Source of the DNA: VYDC01 sp963667515
GTDB lineage: Bacteria > Chloroflexota > Dehalococcoidia > UBA2979
Reading direction: 5' to 3'
Assembly: GCA_963667515.2 (NCBI GenBank)
Contig: CAXXXY010000011.1
Coordinates: 62,001-126,000, forward strand
Length of the DNA: 64,000 nt
The notes under the pieces were generated by a model. It saw only the letters and a list, made by a program, of their open reading frames with translations, was not told where the DNA came from and did not search any database. The position numbers and the translations under genes were made by a program. Of the stretch, positions 1-9,091 are shown in pieces. Position 1 is the stretch's first letter; each line of letters starts with the position of its first letter.

Positions 1-861
1 CTGGTGCGCGACCGCATCCAGCAGCTCATCGACGACGGCACGATCTTCCTCGATGTGGAGGGCAGCCGCGTCGGGCAGATCAACGCGCTCTCCGTCTACG
101 ACCTGGGCGACATCAGCTTCGGGCGGCCCTCGCGGATCAGCTGCGTCACCTCGGCGGGCCGCGGCGCGATCGTGCACGTCGACCGCGAGACCGACATGGC
201 CGGCGCGGTGCACAACAAGGGCTTCCTGATCCTGCGCGGCTTCCTCGCCGATCGCTTCGGGCAGCACCGCGCGATGGCGCTGCACGCCAGCCTCACCTTC
301 GAGCAGCTCTACGGGCAGGTGGACGGCGACTCCGCCTCCTCCACGGAGCTCTACGTGCTGCTCTCGGCGCTGGCGGAGGCGCCGATCGACCAGGCGATCG
401 CGGTCACGGGCTCGGTGAACCAGCGCGGGCAGGTGCAGCCGATCGGCGGCGCCACCGCGAAGATCGAGGGCTTCTACGAGGTCTGCCGCTCGCGCGGGCT
501 GACGGGGACGCAGGGCGTGATCGTCCCGCGCGCCGACGTGGCGAACGTGACGCTGCGCCCCGAGGTGGCGGACGCCGTCGCCGCGGGCCGCTTCCACGTC
601 TGGGGCGCCGAGACGATCGAGGAGGGCATCGAGATCCTCACGGGCGTCCCCGCGGGCGCGCCCGACGCCGACGGCGTCTACCCCGAGGGCACGCTCTTCC
701 GCCGCGCCGCCGATCGCCTGGACGAGTTCGCGCGGACGCTGGCGGGGGAGCCCGCGGCCGCGGCGGGCGAGGGCCCGCGCATCGGCGTGCCGCTGCCGCC
801 CGTGCCCACGCCGCCCGGCATCCCGCCCGAGCCGCCGCCGGAGCCGCCCGTCCGCCTGTGA
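1..861 (+). CDS. Lon-type ATP-dependent protease, C-terminal part (S16 peptidase domain), 5' truncated by window edge
   Basis: The open frame is already running at base 1, so only the C-terminal proteolytic part is present. The S16 Ser-Lys dyad is visible: Ser in GDSASS (about residue 110 counted from the GTG at base 4) and Lys in GGATAKIEG (about residue 153). The wording of this domain (DMAGAVHNKG before the Ser motif) resembles the LonB-like AAA_32/S16 proteases rather than classical LonA. The last 40 residues are a Pro-rich tail. Such proteases degrade unfolded or regulatory proteins in the cytoplasm. The stop overlaps a GTG of the decayed permease that follows (TGTGA arrangement), suggesting former translational coupling. 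Confidence 0.9.
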   Translation: MVRDRIQQLIDDGTIFLDVEGSRVGQINALSVYDLGDISFGRPSRISCVTSAGRGAIVHVDRETDMAGAVHNKGFLILRGFLADRFGQHRAMALHASLTFEQLYGQVDGDSASSTELYVLLSALAEAPIDQAIAVTGSVNQRGQVQPIGGATAKIEGFYEVCRSRGLTGTQGVIVPRADVANVTLRPEVADAVAAGRFHVWGAETIEEGIEILTGVPAGAPDADGVYPEGTLFRRAADRLDEFARTLAGEPAAAAGEGPRIGVPLPPVPTPPGIPPEPPPEPPVRL

Positions 862-1455
862 GCGCCCCCCTGAGCGGCAGCCCTGTGAGTGGCCGCGCGG
901 GCGACGGCGCCGCGCCCGATGCGGAGGCGACGACAGCGGAGGCGAGGCGGCGCCCGAGCTGCACCGGCGCCTCGGGCTGCCGGGCGCCACGCTCTCGGGC
1001 GTCGGCATCATCCTCGGCGCGGGGATCTACGTGCTCGTCGGCGCGGCGACCGCCGACGCGGGGAGCGCGGTCTGGGCCTCGTTCCTTATGGTCGCGCTGC
1101 TGGCCGCCGCCACCGGCCTCTCCTACGCCGAGCTCGCGGCGAGGTGGGGTTCGTGGCGCAGGTGACGAACTTCGCCGGCTTCGTCGCCTTCGCGATCGTG
1201 AACGGGGCGGTGATCCGGCTGCGGCTGCGCGACCCCGATCGACGCCGCCCGTTCCGCCTGCCGCTCGCGGTGCGCGGCGTGCCCGCGACCGCCGCGCTGG
1301 GTGGCGCGGCGGCGCTGGCGCTGATGCTCTCGCTGGACGTCGAGGCGTTCGCCGCCGGTGCGGCGACGCTCGCGGTGGGCGCGGCGCTCTCCTCCACGCC
1401 TCTGCGGCGCGGCGGCGCGCGCGGGCCCGGCGCAGCCCCGGGGGCGCCGGCGTGA
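858..1455 (+). pseudogene. Amino-acid permease (APC family), internally deleted and frameshifted remnant
   Basis: Two recognisable ends of an APC-superfamily transporter are joined without the middle. From about 956 to 1165 one frame reads a typical N-terminus (ELHRRLGLPGATLSG then GVGIILGAGIYVLVG, the first APC transmembrane helix, and SYAELAAR). It terminates at a TGA. From about 1145 to 1455 another frame reads a typical C-terminus (GFVAQVTNFAGFVAFAIVNG, RDPDRRRPFRLP and a last hydrophobic helix). About 300 residues are missing compared with family members of 430-500 residues. The natural start region (GTG 858) is in a third frame, so a further frameshift near 945-955 is needed. The gene cannot make a working transporter. 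Confidence 0.8.
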
Positions 1456-1471
1456 GCCGCGAGGCGCAGGC

Positions 1472-2098
1472 GTGAGCCGCGGGGTGCCGGGTGAGCGGCC
1501 GCTGCTCACGCTCGACTTCGACGGCGTGATCTGCGGGCCGCCGCTGGGCGTGAACCTCGGCCTGCACCGGCGCTTCCTCGACCCGCACGGGGCGCCGCCG
1601 GCCGCGCGCGTGCCGCCGCGCTGGCTCTCGCGCCTCGTCGATCGGCCGCGCTTCGCGCTGCGCCGGCCGCTCCCCGGCGCACGCGAGGCGCTGGCGCGGC
1701 TGGCGGCGGAGCGCCGGCTGGTGGTGCTGACGGGCCGCCGCACCTCGCCCGGGCGCTGGCTCGCGCGGCACGGCCTCGCGGGCTTCGTGGAGGCGGTGCG
1801 CATCAACGAGGACCGGCTCGCGAGCCCCCACTACAAGCTCGCGGCCGTCGAGGAGCTGGGCGCCGCCGAGCACATCGACGACGATCCGCGCACCGTGCAG
1901 CTGCTGGCGGAGCGCGCCGCGTGCCGCGTCTTCCTGCGCGACTGGCCGCGCAATCGCGGCCTGCCCTACGCGCCCGGCGTGACGCGCGTCGACGACCTCG
2001 GCGCGCTCGCGCGGCTGCTCGCACCCGACCCCGCGGGCGGCGGAGCGAGCGACGGCGAGCGCGCCGCCGAGGGGGACGCGCCCCGCGGCGCCCCCTAG
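1472..2098 (+). CDS. HAD-superfamily hydrolase-like protein
   Basis: A 208-residue protein with the HAD signature LDFDGV near the N-terminus (nucleophile Asp15, acid Asp17), a motif II Thr/Ser candidate in VVLTGRR (Thr87), a motif III Lys in SPHYKLAAV (Lys122) and an acidic motif IV (HIDDDPR, Asp136-138). No large cap domain is evident, so the substrate is probably a small phosphorylated molecule or a macromolecular phosphate, but it cannot be named. The GTG at 1472 is chosen because it gives a short N-terminus before motif I; the frame stays open further upstream. It lies between the permease remnant and an MFS gene on the same strand. Confidence 0.75.
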   Translation: MSRGVPGERPLLTLDFDGVICGPPLGVNLGLHRRFLDPHGAPPAARVPPRWLSRLVDRPRFALRRPLPGAREALARLAAERRLVVLTGRRTSPGRWLARHGLAGFVEAVRINEDRLASPHYKLAAVEELGAAEHIDDDPRTVQLLAERAACRVFLRDWPRNRGLPYAPGVTRVDDLGALARLLAPDPAGGGASDGERAAEGDAPRGAP

Positions 2099-2118
2099 AG
2101 TCGCGACGAGGAGGCCGC

Positions 2119-3573
2119 GTGGCGCAGCCATCGGACGACGGGACGGCGGTGGCGCCCGCCCCCGACGGCGTCTTCGCCTCGCTGCGGCTGCGCGACTTCC
2201 GGCTGCTGTGGGCGGGGCAGGTCAGCCACACCGGCGCGCTGTGGGCCGAGCAGATCGCGCGCCCCGTGCTCGTCTACGAGCTGACCGAGTCGGCGGCGCA
2301 CCTGGGCGGCGTCGTGGCGATGCGCACGCTGCCGCAGCTCGCGCTCGGCATCGTCGCGGGCGTGATCGCCGACCGCTTCGACCGCCGGCGCGTGCTGATC
2401 GCGACGAAGATCGGCGCGTTCGCGGTGGGCGCGGTCTTCGCGGCGCTGCTGATCGCCGGCCGCCTGGAGCTGTGGCACATCTACGCCGCCTCGTTCGTGC
2501 GCGGCGCGCTGATGGCCTTCGATCAGCCCGCGCGCAACTCGCTGATCCCCAGTGTGGTGCCGCGGGCGTGGCTGATGAACGCGGTCGCGCTGATGGCGAC
2601 GACGCAGAGCTCGATGCGGGTGGTCGGCGCGGCCGCGGCGGGCATCACGCTGGCGCTGGTCGGCACCGAGGGCACGTTCGTGCTCGTGCCGATCGTCTAC
2701 ATCGGCTCCGTGGCGGCGACGATGGCGATGCGCACGCCCGCGCAGCGGCGCCCGCCCGGCGGCCGCGGCGTCTCCGCGCTGGGCGCCGACCTCGTGGAGG
2801 GCCTGCGCTTCGCGGCCGGCCACCGCGCCATCCGCATGACGCTGCTGCTGTCGCTGATCTTCTTCACCTTCGGCGTGCCGTACCTGCAGGTCTTCGCGCC
2901 GCTCTTCGCGCTGGAGGTGCTGGAGATCGGGAACCTCGGCGTGGGCATCCTGCTGGCCGTGTCGGGCCTGGGGGCGCTCGCGGGCGCGCTGGCGATGGCC
3001 TCGCGCTCGCCGACGCGCGTGGGCCTGCTGCTGCCGCTGCTGCTGGCGGCGCTGGGTGGCGCGCTGGTGGTCTTCGCCGTCTCGGCGTCGCTGCCGGGGA
3101 TGTGGGGGCGGCCGTGGATCCTCGTCCCGCTCGCCGCGATCGCGGTGGTGGGGATGCTGCAGACGGCGTACTTCGCCTTCGTGCAGACGATGCTGCTGGA
3201 CGCCGCCCCCGACGAGCTGCGCGCGCGCGTGATCTCGCTCGTCTCGCTCGATCGCGCAACCGCCACCGCGGGCGCGGCCGCGGGCGGGCTGCTGGCCGAC
3301 GCCGCCGGCACACAGGTGGCGCAGGCGAGCTACGGCGTGCTGCTGATCGTGGGCGGCGTCGCGGCGCTGCTGCTGGCGCGCGAGTTCCTGGGCTACCGCG
3401 TCTCCGGGGGCGGCTTCGGCGGAGCCTCGGGCGGGGCCGCGAGCGGTCGCGGCGGTGGCCTCGACGCTGGTCGCGAGCAGGGCGCCGGTCGTCCGCCGCC
3501 GGGCGCCGAGGGCACGCCCGCGGCTGCCCCCGGCGGGCGCGCGCCCGCTCCCGAGCCCGACATCGCGCCCTAG
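2119..3573 (+). CDS. MFS transporter (MFS_3/enterobactin-exporter-like)
   Basis: This 484-residue integral membrane protein begins with the family opening FASLRLRDFRLLWAGQVSHTG and carries the MFS loop 2-3 motif as GVIADRFDRRRVL. About ten to twelve hydrophobic segments can be followed to residue ~440, then a low-complexity Gly/Ala/Pro tail. Relatives export siderophores or macrolides, but the substrate here is unknown. The GTG at 2119 is preferred because GAGGAGG precedes it and the conserved start of TM1 follows. The stop overlaps the stop of the convergent phosphatase gene within a shared CTAG, leaving no terminator space between them. Confidence 0.85.
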   Translation: MAQPSDDGTAVAPAPDGVFASLRLRDFRLLWAGQVSHTGALWAEQIARPVLVYELTESAAHLGGVVAMRTLPQLALGIVAGVIADRFDRRRVLIATKIGAFAVGAVFAALLIAGRLELWHIYAASFVRGALMAFDQPARNSLIPSVVPRAWLMNAVALMATTQSSMRVVGAAAAGITLALVGTEGTFVLVPIVYIGSVAATMAMRTPAQRRPPGGRGVSALGADLVEGLRFAAGHRAIRMTLLLSLIFFTFGVPYLQVFAPLFALEVLEIGNLGVGILLAVSGLGALAGALAMASRSPTRVGLLLPLLLAALGGALVVFAVSASLPGMWGRPWILVPLAAIAVVGMLQTAYFAFVQTMLLDAAPDELRARVISLVSLDRATATAGAAAGGLLADAAGTQVAQASYGVLLIVGGVAALLLAREFLGYRVSGGGFGGASGGAASGRGGGLDAGREQGAGRPPPGAEGTPAAAPGGRAPAPEPDIAP

Positions 3574-4343
3574 AAGCGCGCCCCCAGCCGCCGCAGCAGC
3601 GCTCGGCAGGCGCTCGGCGCGCCCGCGGCGTACGGCGGCACCGGCAGCCGTTGCGGCGAGAGCGGCAGCGCGCGGCCGTCGAACTGCACCAGCTCCCCGC
3701 CCACCGCCCGCAGCACGGCGGCGCCGCCCGCCACGTCCCACAGCGAGCGCGGCCCCGTGGAGAGGTAGACGTCCGCCTGCCCGTCCGCGGCGTGCGCGAG
3801 CTTCACGGCCGCCGAGCCGCAGGGGTAGACGTCGAAGGGGATGCGGTAATGGAGCTCGCGCCACTCGTAGTCGTGGCGGGAGACGACGACGCGCGCCACG
3901 GGCGAGTCGGCGGCCAGCCCCTCGATCGGGCGGCCGTCGAGCCGCGCCTCGCGGCGGCCCGGCGCGAGCAGGCCGGAGAGCAGCCGATCCTCGCCGGGGA
4001 TGTAGACGGCGCCGAGCACGAGCCGGTCGGCCGCAAAGAGCCCCACGGAGACGCCGTACTCGGGGAGGCCGCGCAGGAACTCGCGCGTCCCGTCCAGCGG
4101 ATCGACCACCCACGTCGGCTCGCCGTGGATCAGCGGCGCCTCCTGCGCCGACTCCTCGGAGAGCCAGTGCGCGCCGGGGAGCAGCGCCGACAGCTCGCGC
4201 TGGAGCACGGCGTCGGCCGCGTAGTCCGCCTCGCTGACGGGGCCCTCGCCGTGCTTGTGGCCGACGCGGATGCGGCTCTGCCCGGCAACGGCAAGGATCG
4301 CCTCGCCCGCGGCGCGCACCGCCCCCTCGAGGCCGTCGCGCAA
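3570..4343 (-). CDS. Inositol monophosphatase family protein (CysQ/SuhB/HisN-like)
   Basis: A 257-residue protein of the Mg-dependent FIG phosphatase family. Metal and catalytic motifs are present: Glu pair in LSEES (residues 63-64), DPLDGT (Asp81, Asp84) and WDVAGG (Asp203). Family members hydrolyse inositol-1-phosphate, histidinol phosphate or 3'-phosphoadenosine phosphates; the sequence alone does not decide between them. The only usable in-frame start is a TTG at 4343. The frame remains coding-like for another ~25 codons upstream (an Ala/Leu/Asp-rich helix) but has no ATG or GTG, so the true N-terminus is uncertain. It is transcribed divergently from glcD. Confidence 0.85.
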   Translation of the reverse strand: MRDGLEGAVRAAGEAILAVAGQSRIRVGHKHGEGPVSEADYAADAVLQRELSALLPGAHWLSEESAQEAPLIHGEPTWVVDPLDGTREFLRGLPEYGVSVGLFAADRLVLGAVYIPGEDRLLSGLLAPGRREARLDGRPIEGLAADSPVARVVVSRHDYEWRELHYRIPFDVYPCGSAAVKLAHAADGQADVYLSTGPRSLWDVAGGAAVLRAVGGELVQFDGRALPLSPQRLPVPPYAAGAPSACRALLRRLGARF

Positions 4344-4587
4344 CGCCCGCAGCCGCGCGTCGTCGAGGTCGAGGCGAGCCAGCGCCTCGACGCTCGCCGG
4401 CGCGATCTCGGGCTCGCCCCCACCACCAGGCGCGGCCGCTCCGTCGCCCTCGTCGGGTGGGCCGCTCGCGCTCGTGCTGGCCTCCCGCGCTCCTGGTCGC
4501 CGTGGCTCAGTTGCCTCGTGTGAGCGCCTCGTGGGGGCGCCCCGTGCGGGCGCCCCGTGCGGGCGGGGCCGCCGCGAGGCCCGATGC

Positions 4588-4593
4588 TACACT
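4588..4593 (+). promoter_or_regulatory. Putative -10 box of glcD, leaderless spacing
   Basis: TACACT lies 9 nt before the glcD ATG. At normal -10 to start-site distance, transcription would begin at or next to the start codon. No convincing -35 hexamer or Shine-Dalgarno sequence is seen. Confidence 0.45.
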
Positions 4594-4602
4594 CGGGCCG
4601 CG

Positions 4603-6177
4603 ATGCACACGAACGCGCGCCCGGGGGAGGCGCCGGCCGCCCCCGCCGTCGCGCCCGCCGGCGCGCCCCGTAGCGGCGGCGAGCCCACGAACCCGCTGCG
4701 CGACGACCCCACGCTGCGCGCCCGCCTCGCGCACGAGCTGCGGCAGATCGTCGGCGGGGCGCACGTCATCGACGCGCCCGAGGAGCTGCTCGCCTACGAG
4801 TACGACGCGACGATCGACCGCGCGCGCCCGGACCTCGTGGCGCTGCCCGCGAGCACGGAGGAGGTGGCGGCGGTGCTGCGCGCCTGCGCCGCCGCCGGGG
4901 TGCCCGTCGTGCCGCGCGGCTCCGGCACCGGCCTCGCGGGGGGCGCGCTCGCCGTGATCGGCGGGGTCGTCGTCGCGACGGCGCGCATGACGCGCATCCG
5001 CGAGCTCGACGCGGAGGAGCGTCTCGCCGTCGTGGAGCCGGGCGTGATCAACCTCGCGCTGCAGGAGGCGGCCGCCGCGCACGGGCTGCGCTACGCGCCC
5101 GATCCCTCCTCGCAGCGCATCTGCTCCATCGGCGGCAACGTCGGCACCAACGCAGGCGGCCCGCACACGCTGGCGCACGGCAGCACCGTGAACCACGTGC
5201 TGGGCGTCGAGCTGGTGCTGCCCGACGGCCGCGTCACGTGGCTGGATGGGCGCCAGCTGGACGCGCCCGGCATCGACCTGCGCGCGCTCGTCGTCGGCTC
5301 GGAGGGGACGCTCGGCATCGTGACGGCGGCCTGCGTGCGCCTGCTGCCGCAGCCCGAGGCGGTGCGCACGATGCTCGCCGTCTTCGACACCGTGGAGCGC
5401 GCCTCGGAGGCCGTCTCGGCGATCGTCGGGCGCGGCGTGATCCCCGTCGCCCTAGAGATGCTCGACGCCGAGATCATCCGCGCCGTGGAGTCGCAGGCGA
5501 GCCTCGGCTACCCGCTCGACGCCGGCGCCGTGCTGCTGGTCGAGGTCGAGGGGCTCGCCGAGCAGGTCGAGGAGGACGCCACCGCCGTGCTCGACGCGCT
5601 CGAGGGCGCGGGCGCCCGCGAGGTGCGCACCGCCCGCGAGGAGGCCGAGCGCGAGCGCCTGTGGGAGGGGCGCAAGGCGGGCATCGGCGCGCTGGGCGCC
5701 CTCTCGCCCAACTTCTACCTGCACGACGGCGTGGTGCCGCGCACGAAGCTCCCCGAGGTGATGCGGGGGGTGCTGGCGCTCTCGGAGCGCTACGGCTTCC
5801 GCTGCGCCAACATCTTCCACGCGGGCGACGGCAACCTGCACCCCAACATTATGTTCGACGAGCTAGAGCCGGGCGCCTCGGCGCGGGTGCTGGAGCTCGG
5901 CGGCGAGATCCTGCGGCTCTGCGTCGACGTGGGCGGCTCGATCACGGGCGAGCACGGCGTAGGGCTGGAGAAGCGCTCCTACATCGAGTGGATCTTCGAT
6001 CCGCCCGACCTCGACGCGATGGCGGGCGTGCGCGCCGCCTTCGACCCGGTGGCGGGGGAGGCGTGGCGCTTCAACCCGTGCAAGGTGCTGCCCGTCTCCC
6101 ACGGCTGCGCGCAGGGCCACGCGGCCGAGGCGGGGGCCGCGCTCCGCCTCGCGCAGGCGCCCGGCATCTACCTCTAG
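4603..6177 (+). CDS. glcD: Glycolate oxidase subunit GlcD / FAD-linked oxidase
   Basis: A 524-residue FAD-binding PCMH-type oxidoreductase. The FAD-binding half carries PRGSGTGLAGGA and the segment SIGGNVGTNAGG; the C-terminal half has the GlcD hallmarks HAGDGNLHPN and GEHGVGLEKR. It should oxidise glycolate (or D-lactate) to glyoxylate (pyruvate) and pass electrons through GlcE and GlcF to the respiratory chain. The ATG at 4603 is supported by the nearby -10 box and the start of family similarity (~residue 35). First gene of a glcDEF operon; glcE begins 8 bp downstream. Confidence 0.92.
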   Translation: MHTNARPGEAPAAPAVAPAGAPRSGGEPTNPLRDDPTLRARLAHELRQIVGGAHVIDAPEELLAYEYDATIDRARPDLVALPASTEEVAAVLRACAAAGVPVVPRGSGTGLAGGALAVIGGVVVATARMTRIRELDAEERLAVVEPGVINLALQEAAAAHGLRYAPDPSSQRICSIGGNVGTNAGGPHTLAHGSTVNHVLGVELVLPDGRVTWLDGRQLDAPGIDLRALVVGSEGTLGIVTAACVRLLPQPEAVRTMLAVFDTVERASEAVSAIVGRGVIPVALEMLDAEIIRAVESQASLGYPLDAGAVLLVEVEGLAEQVEEDATAVLDALEGAGAREVRTAREEAERERLWEGRKAGIGALGALSPNFYLHDGVVPRTKLPEVMRGVLALSERYGFRCANIFHAGDGNLHPNIMFDELEPGASARVLELGGEILRLCVDVGGSITGEHGVGLEKRSYIEWIFDPPDLDAMAGVRAAFDPVAGEAWRFNPCKVLPVSHGCAQGHAAEAGAALRLAQAPGIYL

Positions 6178-6185
6178 GCGCGCGG

Positions 6186-7634
6186 GTGACCGGCAGCTCG
6201 ATCCCGCCGGCGCCCACGAGGGCGGACGAGGCCCGGATCGCGGCGCTGCGCCGGGCGCTACCGGCCGGCCGCCAGCGCGATCCCGCAGGCTACCCGATCG
6301 AGGGGCGGCGGCCCGCCGTGGCGTTCGCGCCCCTCGACCGCGACGAGGTGGCGGCGGCGCTGGCCGCGGCCGATCGCGGCGGGCTCGCCGTCGTGCCGCA
6401 GGCGGGGCGCACCGCGCTCGCAATGGGCGCGCCGCTCGCGCGCTACGACGTGGCGCTCGACCTGTCGGCGCTCGATCGCGTGGTCGAGCACGAGCCGGCC
6501 GACCTCACGCTCACCGTCGAGGCCGGCGTCACGCTGGGGGCGCTGGCGGAGCGGCTGGCGGCGCACGGGCAGCAGCTCCCCCTCGACCCGCCGGGCGGCG
6601 AGGCCGTCTCGATCGGGGGGCTGCTGGCGACGGGCCGCCCCGGCCCCTGGCGCGGCCACCTCCCCGGCGCACGCGACCTGCTGCTGGGCGCGACGGTGGC
6701 GCTGCCGGACGGGACGCTGGCGCGCTCGGGCGGGCGCGTGGTGAAGAACGTCGCCGGCTACGACCTGCACCGGCTGCACACGGGCGCGCTCGGTGCCTTC
6801 GGGGTGATCGTCGAGGCGGCCTTCAAGCTCGTGCCGCTGCCGGAGCGCACGGCGACCGTCGCCTGCCGCTGCGCCCAGCTCCCGCAGGCCGTCGAGATGG
6901 CGGGGACGCTGCGGGCCACCCCACTCGCCGCGCGCGGGCTGGCGCTGCTGGGGGCGCGCGCGGCCGTGGCGGCCGGCCTCGACCCCGCGCCGCACGTGCT
7001 GGTGGGGCTCGCGGGCGCCGAGCGCGCGCTCGCGCGCTCGGAGGGCGAGCTGCGCCGCGCCTGCCGCCTCGCGCACGTCCCGCACGCCGAGCAGCTCGCC
7101 AGCGAGGAGCCGTGGGCGCTGCTGGGCGCGCTCGCCGGCCCGCAGCCGGGCGGCGCAGACGGCGCCACCTCCGAGGACGGAGGCGACGGCGACGTACGCG
7201 AGGCAAGCCCCGGCGATGCAAGCCCCAGCGCTGGCGGCGACGGCACGCCGATCGTGCTGCGCGGCTCGCTGCCGGTCTCGCGGCTCGGCGCGCTAGTGGA
7301 GGAGGCGGAGGCCGCCGGCTTCGCGGCGTGGGCGCACGTCGCGGCGGGCTCGCTGCTCGCGGTGGCGCCGGCCGGCGACGGCGACGCCGATCGCGCGCGC
7401 GTCGCCGCGCTGCGCGCGATCTGCGAGGAGGCCGGCGACGCGCTCGCGATCGAGGCGGGGCCGCCCGCGCTGCGCGCGTCGCTCGGCCCGACGGGGCTCG
7501 GCCCGGCGGGCGGCGAGTCGGCCGGCGTCGCGCTCGAAGTCGCGCGCGAGCTGCGGCGCCGCTTCGACCCGCGCGCCACGGTGAACCCCGGCCGCTGGCC
7601 CGGCCTCGACGCAGCGACAAGGAAAACGCGGTGA
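6186..7634 (+). CDS. glcE: Glycolate oxidase subunit GlcE-like FAD-binding protein
   Basis: This 482-residue protein has an N-terminal FAD-binding domain (VVPQAGRTALAMGAP, VSIGGLLATGRPGPWRG, RVVKNVAGYDLHRLHTG, LGAFGVIVEA), the GlcE pattern. It is longer than the usual ~350-410 residues because of a low-complexity Gly/Asp insert around residues 325-360. The last block (RFDPRATVNPGRW) is the GlcE C-terminal signature. GlcE acts with GlcD and GlcF at the membrane. GTG start at 6186 lies just after the glcD stop; the 3' end overlaps the glcF GTG by 4 bp, indicating translational coupling. Confidence 0.9.
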   Translation: MTGSSIPPAPTRADEARIAALRRALPAGRQRDPAGYPIEGRRPAVAFAPLDRDEVAAALAAADRGGLAVVPQAGRTALAMGAPLARYDVALDLSALDRVVEHEPADLTLTVEAGVTLGALAERLAAHGQQLPLDPPGGEAVSIGGLLATGRPGPWRGHLPGARDLLLGATVALPDGTLARSGGRVVKNVAGYDLHRLHTGALGAFGVIVEAAFKLVPLPERTATVACRCAQLPQAVEMAGTLRATPLAARGLALLGARAAVAAGLDPAPHVLVGLAGAERALARSEGELRRACRLAHVPHAEQLASEEPWALLGALAGPQPGGADGATSEDGGDGDVREASPGDASPSAGGDGTPIVLRGSLPVSRLGALVEEAEAAGFAAWAHVAAGSLLAVAPAGDGDADRARVAALRAICEEAGDALAIEAGPPALRASLGPTGLGPAGGESAGVALEVARELRRRFDPRATVNPGRWPGLDAATRKTR

Positions 7635-9091
7635 GCGCGGAGCCACCCGCGGAGCAACGACGAGGCGAGCGCGAGCCGCCGCGCGCGGGCGTCGAGCTGA
7701 CCGCGCCGCGCGCCGGCTCGGCATGGACGGGCCCCGACGCCCCCTCGCTCGCCGACCTGCGCAACTGCATCCATTGTGGCTTCTGCTTGCCGGCCTGCCC
7801 GACCTACCTCGCGACGGGGCAGGAGCTGGAGTCGCCGCGCGGGCGGCTGCACCTGATCCGCGCCGTCGTCGAGGGCCGGGCGCAGCCGACGCCCGCGCTG
7901 CTCGGCCACCTCGACCTCTGCCTGCAGTGCCGCGCCTGCGAGACGGCCTGCCCCTCGGGCGTGCCGTACGGGCGGATCATGGAGGACGCGCGCGCCTCCG
8001 TGATGGCCTCGCCGCTCGCCCTCGGCGCCGGCGCCGAGGGCGAGCACGACGGCGTCGCTCGCGCGGCTTCCGCCTCGCGCGCGCGCCGGCCGCTCGGCTG
8101 GTGGGCGCGCTCGCTGCTGCTGCGCCACGTGATCGCGCGGCCGCGGGTGCTGCGCGCCGCTACCGCGCTGGGGCGGCTCTACGCGCGCTCGGGGGCGCAG
8201 CGGGCCGTGCGCGGGCCGCTCGGCGGGGCGCTTCCGGCGGAGCTGCGCCGTCGCGAGGCGCAGCTCCCCGCGAGCTGGGCGCGGCCCTTCCGCGCCACGA
8301 GCACGCTGGCGCGGCCGCCGGGCGCGACGCGTCGCGTCGCGCTGCTCACCGGCTGCATCCACGGCGAGCTGTTCCCGGAGACGCACGCGGCGACGGTGCG
8401 CGTGCTGGCGCGGCTGGGCGTGGAGGTGGTAGCGCCGCCGGCGCAGGGCTGCTGCGGCGCGCTGCACGCGCACGCCGGCGACGCCGAGGCCGCGCGCGCC
8501 CTCGCTCGCCACAACATCGCCGCCTTCGAGGCCGCGGGCGTGGAGGCGGTGATCGTCAACGCCGCGGGCTGCGGCGCCGCGATGAAGGAGTACGGGCGGC
8601 TGCTGCGCCACGACGCGACGTGGGCCGACCGCGCCGAGCGCTTCGCCGCGGGGGTGCGCGACATCCTCGAGTTCGTCGCGGGCGAGCCGTTCGCGGAGGC
8701 GGGCCTCGGCCGCGTCGAGCGCACCGTGACGCTGCAGGACGCCTGCCACCTCGCGCACGCGCAGCGCATCCGCGAGGCCCCGCGCGCCATCCTCGACGCC
8801 ATCCCCGGCCTGCGCCTCGTCGAGATGCGCACGCCCGATCGCTGCTGCGGCTCGGCCGGCATCTACTCCGCGGTCCAGCCCGCGATGTCCGCGCTCGTGC
8901 TCGACGCGAAGATGGACAACGTGGCCGCGACCGGCGCCGACCTCGTCGTCACCGCCAACCCGGGCTGCACGTTGCAGCTGCGCGCGGGCGTCCGCGGGCG
9001 GGCGCTCGACGCCGAGGTGCGCCACGTCGTCGAGCTGCTGGACGAGGCGTATCGCGCGGCGACCCCGCCATCGGACTCGCGCGAGCCCTAG
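7631..9091 (+). CDS. glcF: Glycolate oxidase iron-sulfur subunit GlcF
   Basis: A 486-residue protein with two 4Fe-4S ferredoxin motifs, Cys46/49/52/56 (CIHCGFCLPAC) and Cys97/100/103/107 (CLQCRACETAC), followed by two CCG-type domains (GCIHGELF and QGCCGALHAHAG; later DACHLAHAQ and DRCCGSAG). This is the electron-transfer subunit connecting the flavin subunits to quinone. The spacing to glcE is a GTGA overlap. The stop shares a CTAG with the stop of the convergent peptide-binding protein. No malate synthase or glycolate permease lies in the window. Confidence 0.93.
   Translation: MSAEPPAEQRRGEREPPRAGVELTAPRAGSAWTGPDAPSLADLRNCIHCGFCLPACPTYLATGQELESPRGRLHLIRAVVEGRAQPTPALLGHLDLCLQCRACETACPSGVPYGRIMEDARASVMASPLALGAGAEGEHDGVARAASASRARRPLGWWARSLLLRHVIARPRVLRAATALGRLYARSGAQRAVRGPLGGALPAELRRREAQLPASWARPFRATSTLARPPGATRRVALLTGCIHGELFPETHAATVRVLARLGVEVVAPPAQGCCGALHAHAGDAEAARALARHNIAAFEAAGVEAVIVNAAGCGAAMKEYGRLLRHDATWADRAERFAAGVRDILEFVAGEPFAEAGLGRVERTVTLQDACHLAHAQRIREAPRAILDAIPGLRLVEMRTPDRCCGSAGIYSAVQPAMSALVLDAKMDNVAATGADLVVTANPGCTLQLRAGVRGRALDAEVRHVVELLDEAYRAATPPSDSREP

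Noticed and set aside
638..4113. Several long minus-strand frames opposite the HAD and MFS genes
   Set aside because: Low-complexity Arg/Gly/His translations with no family resemblance; the plus-strand genes account for the sequence.
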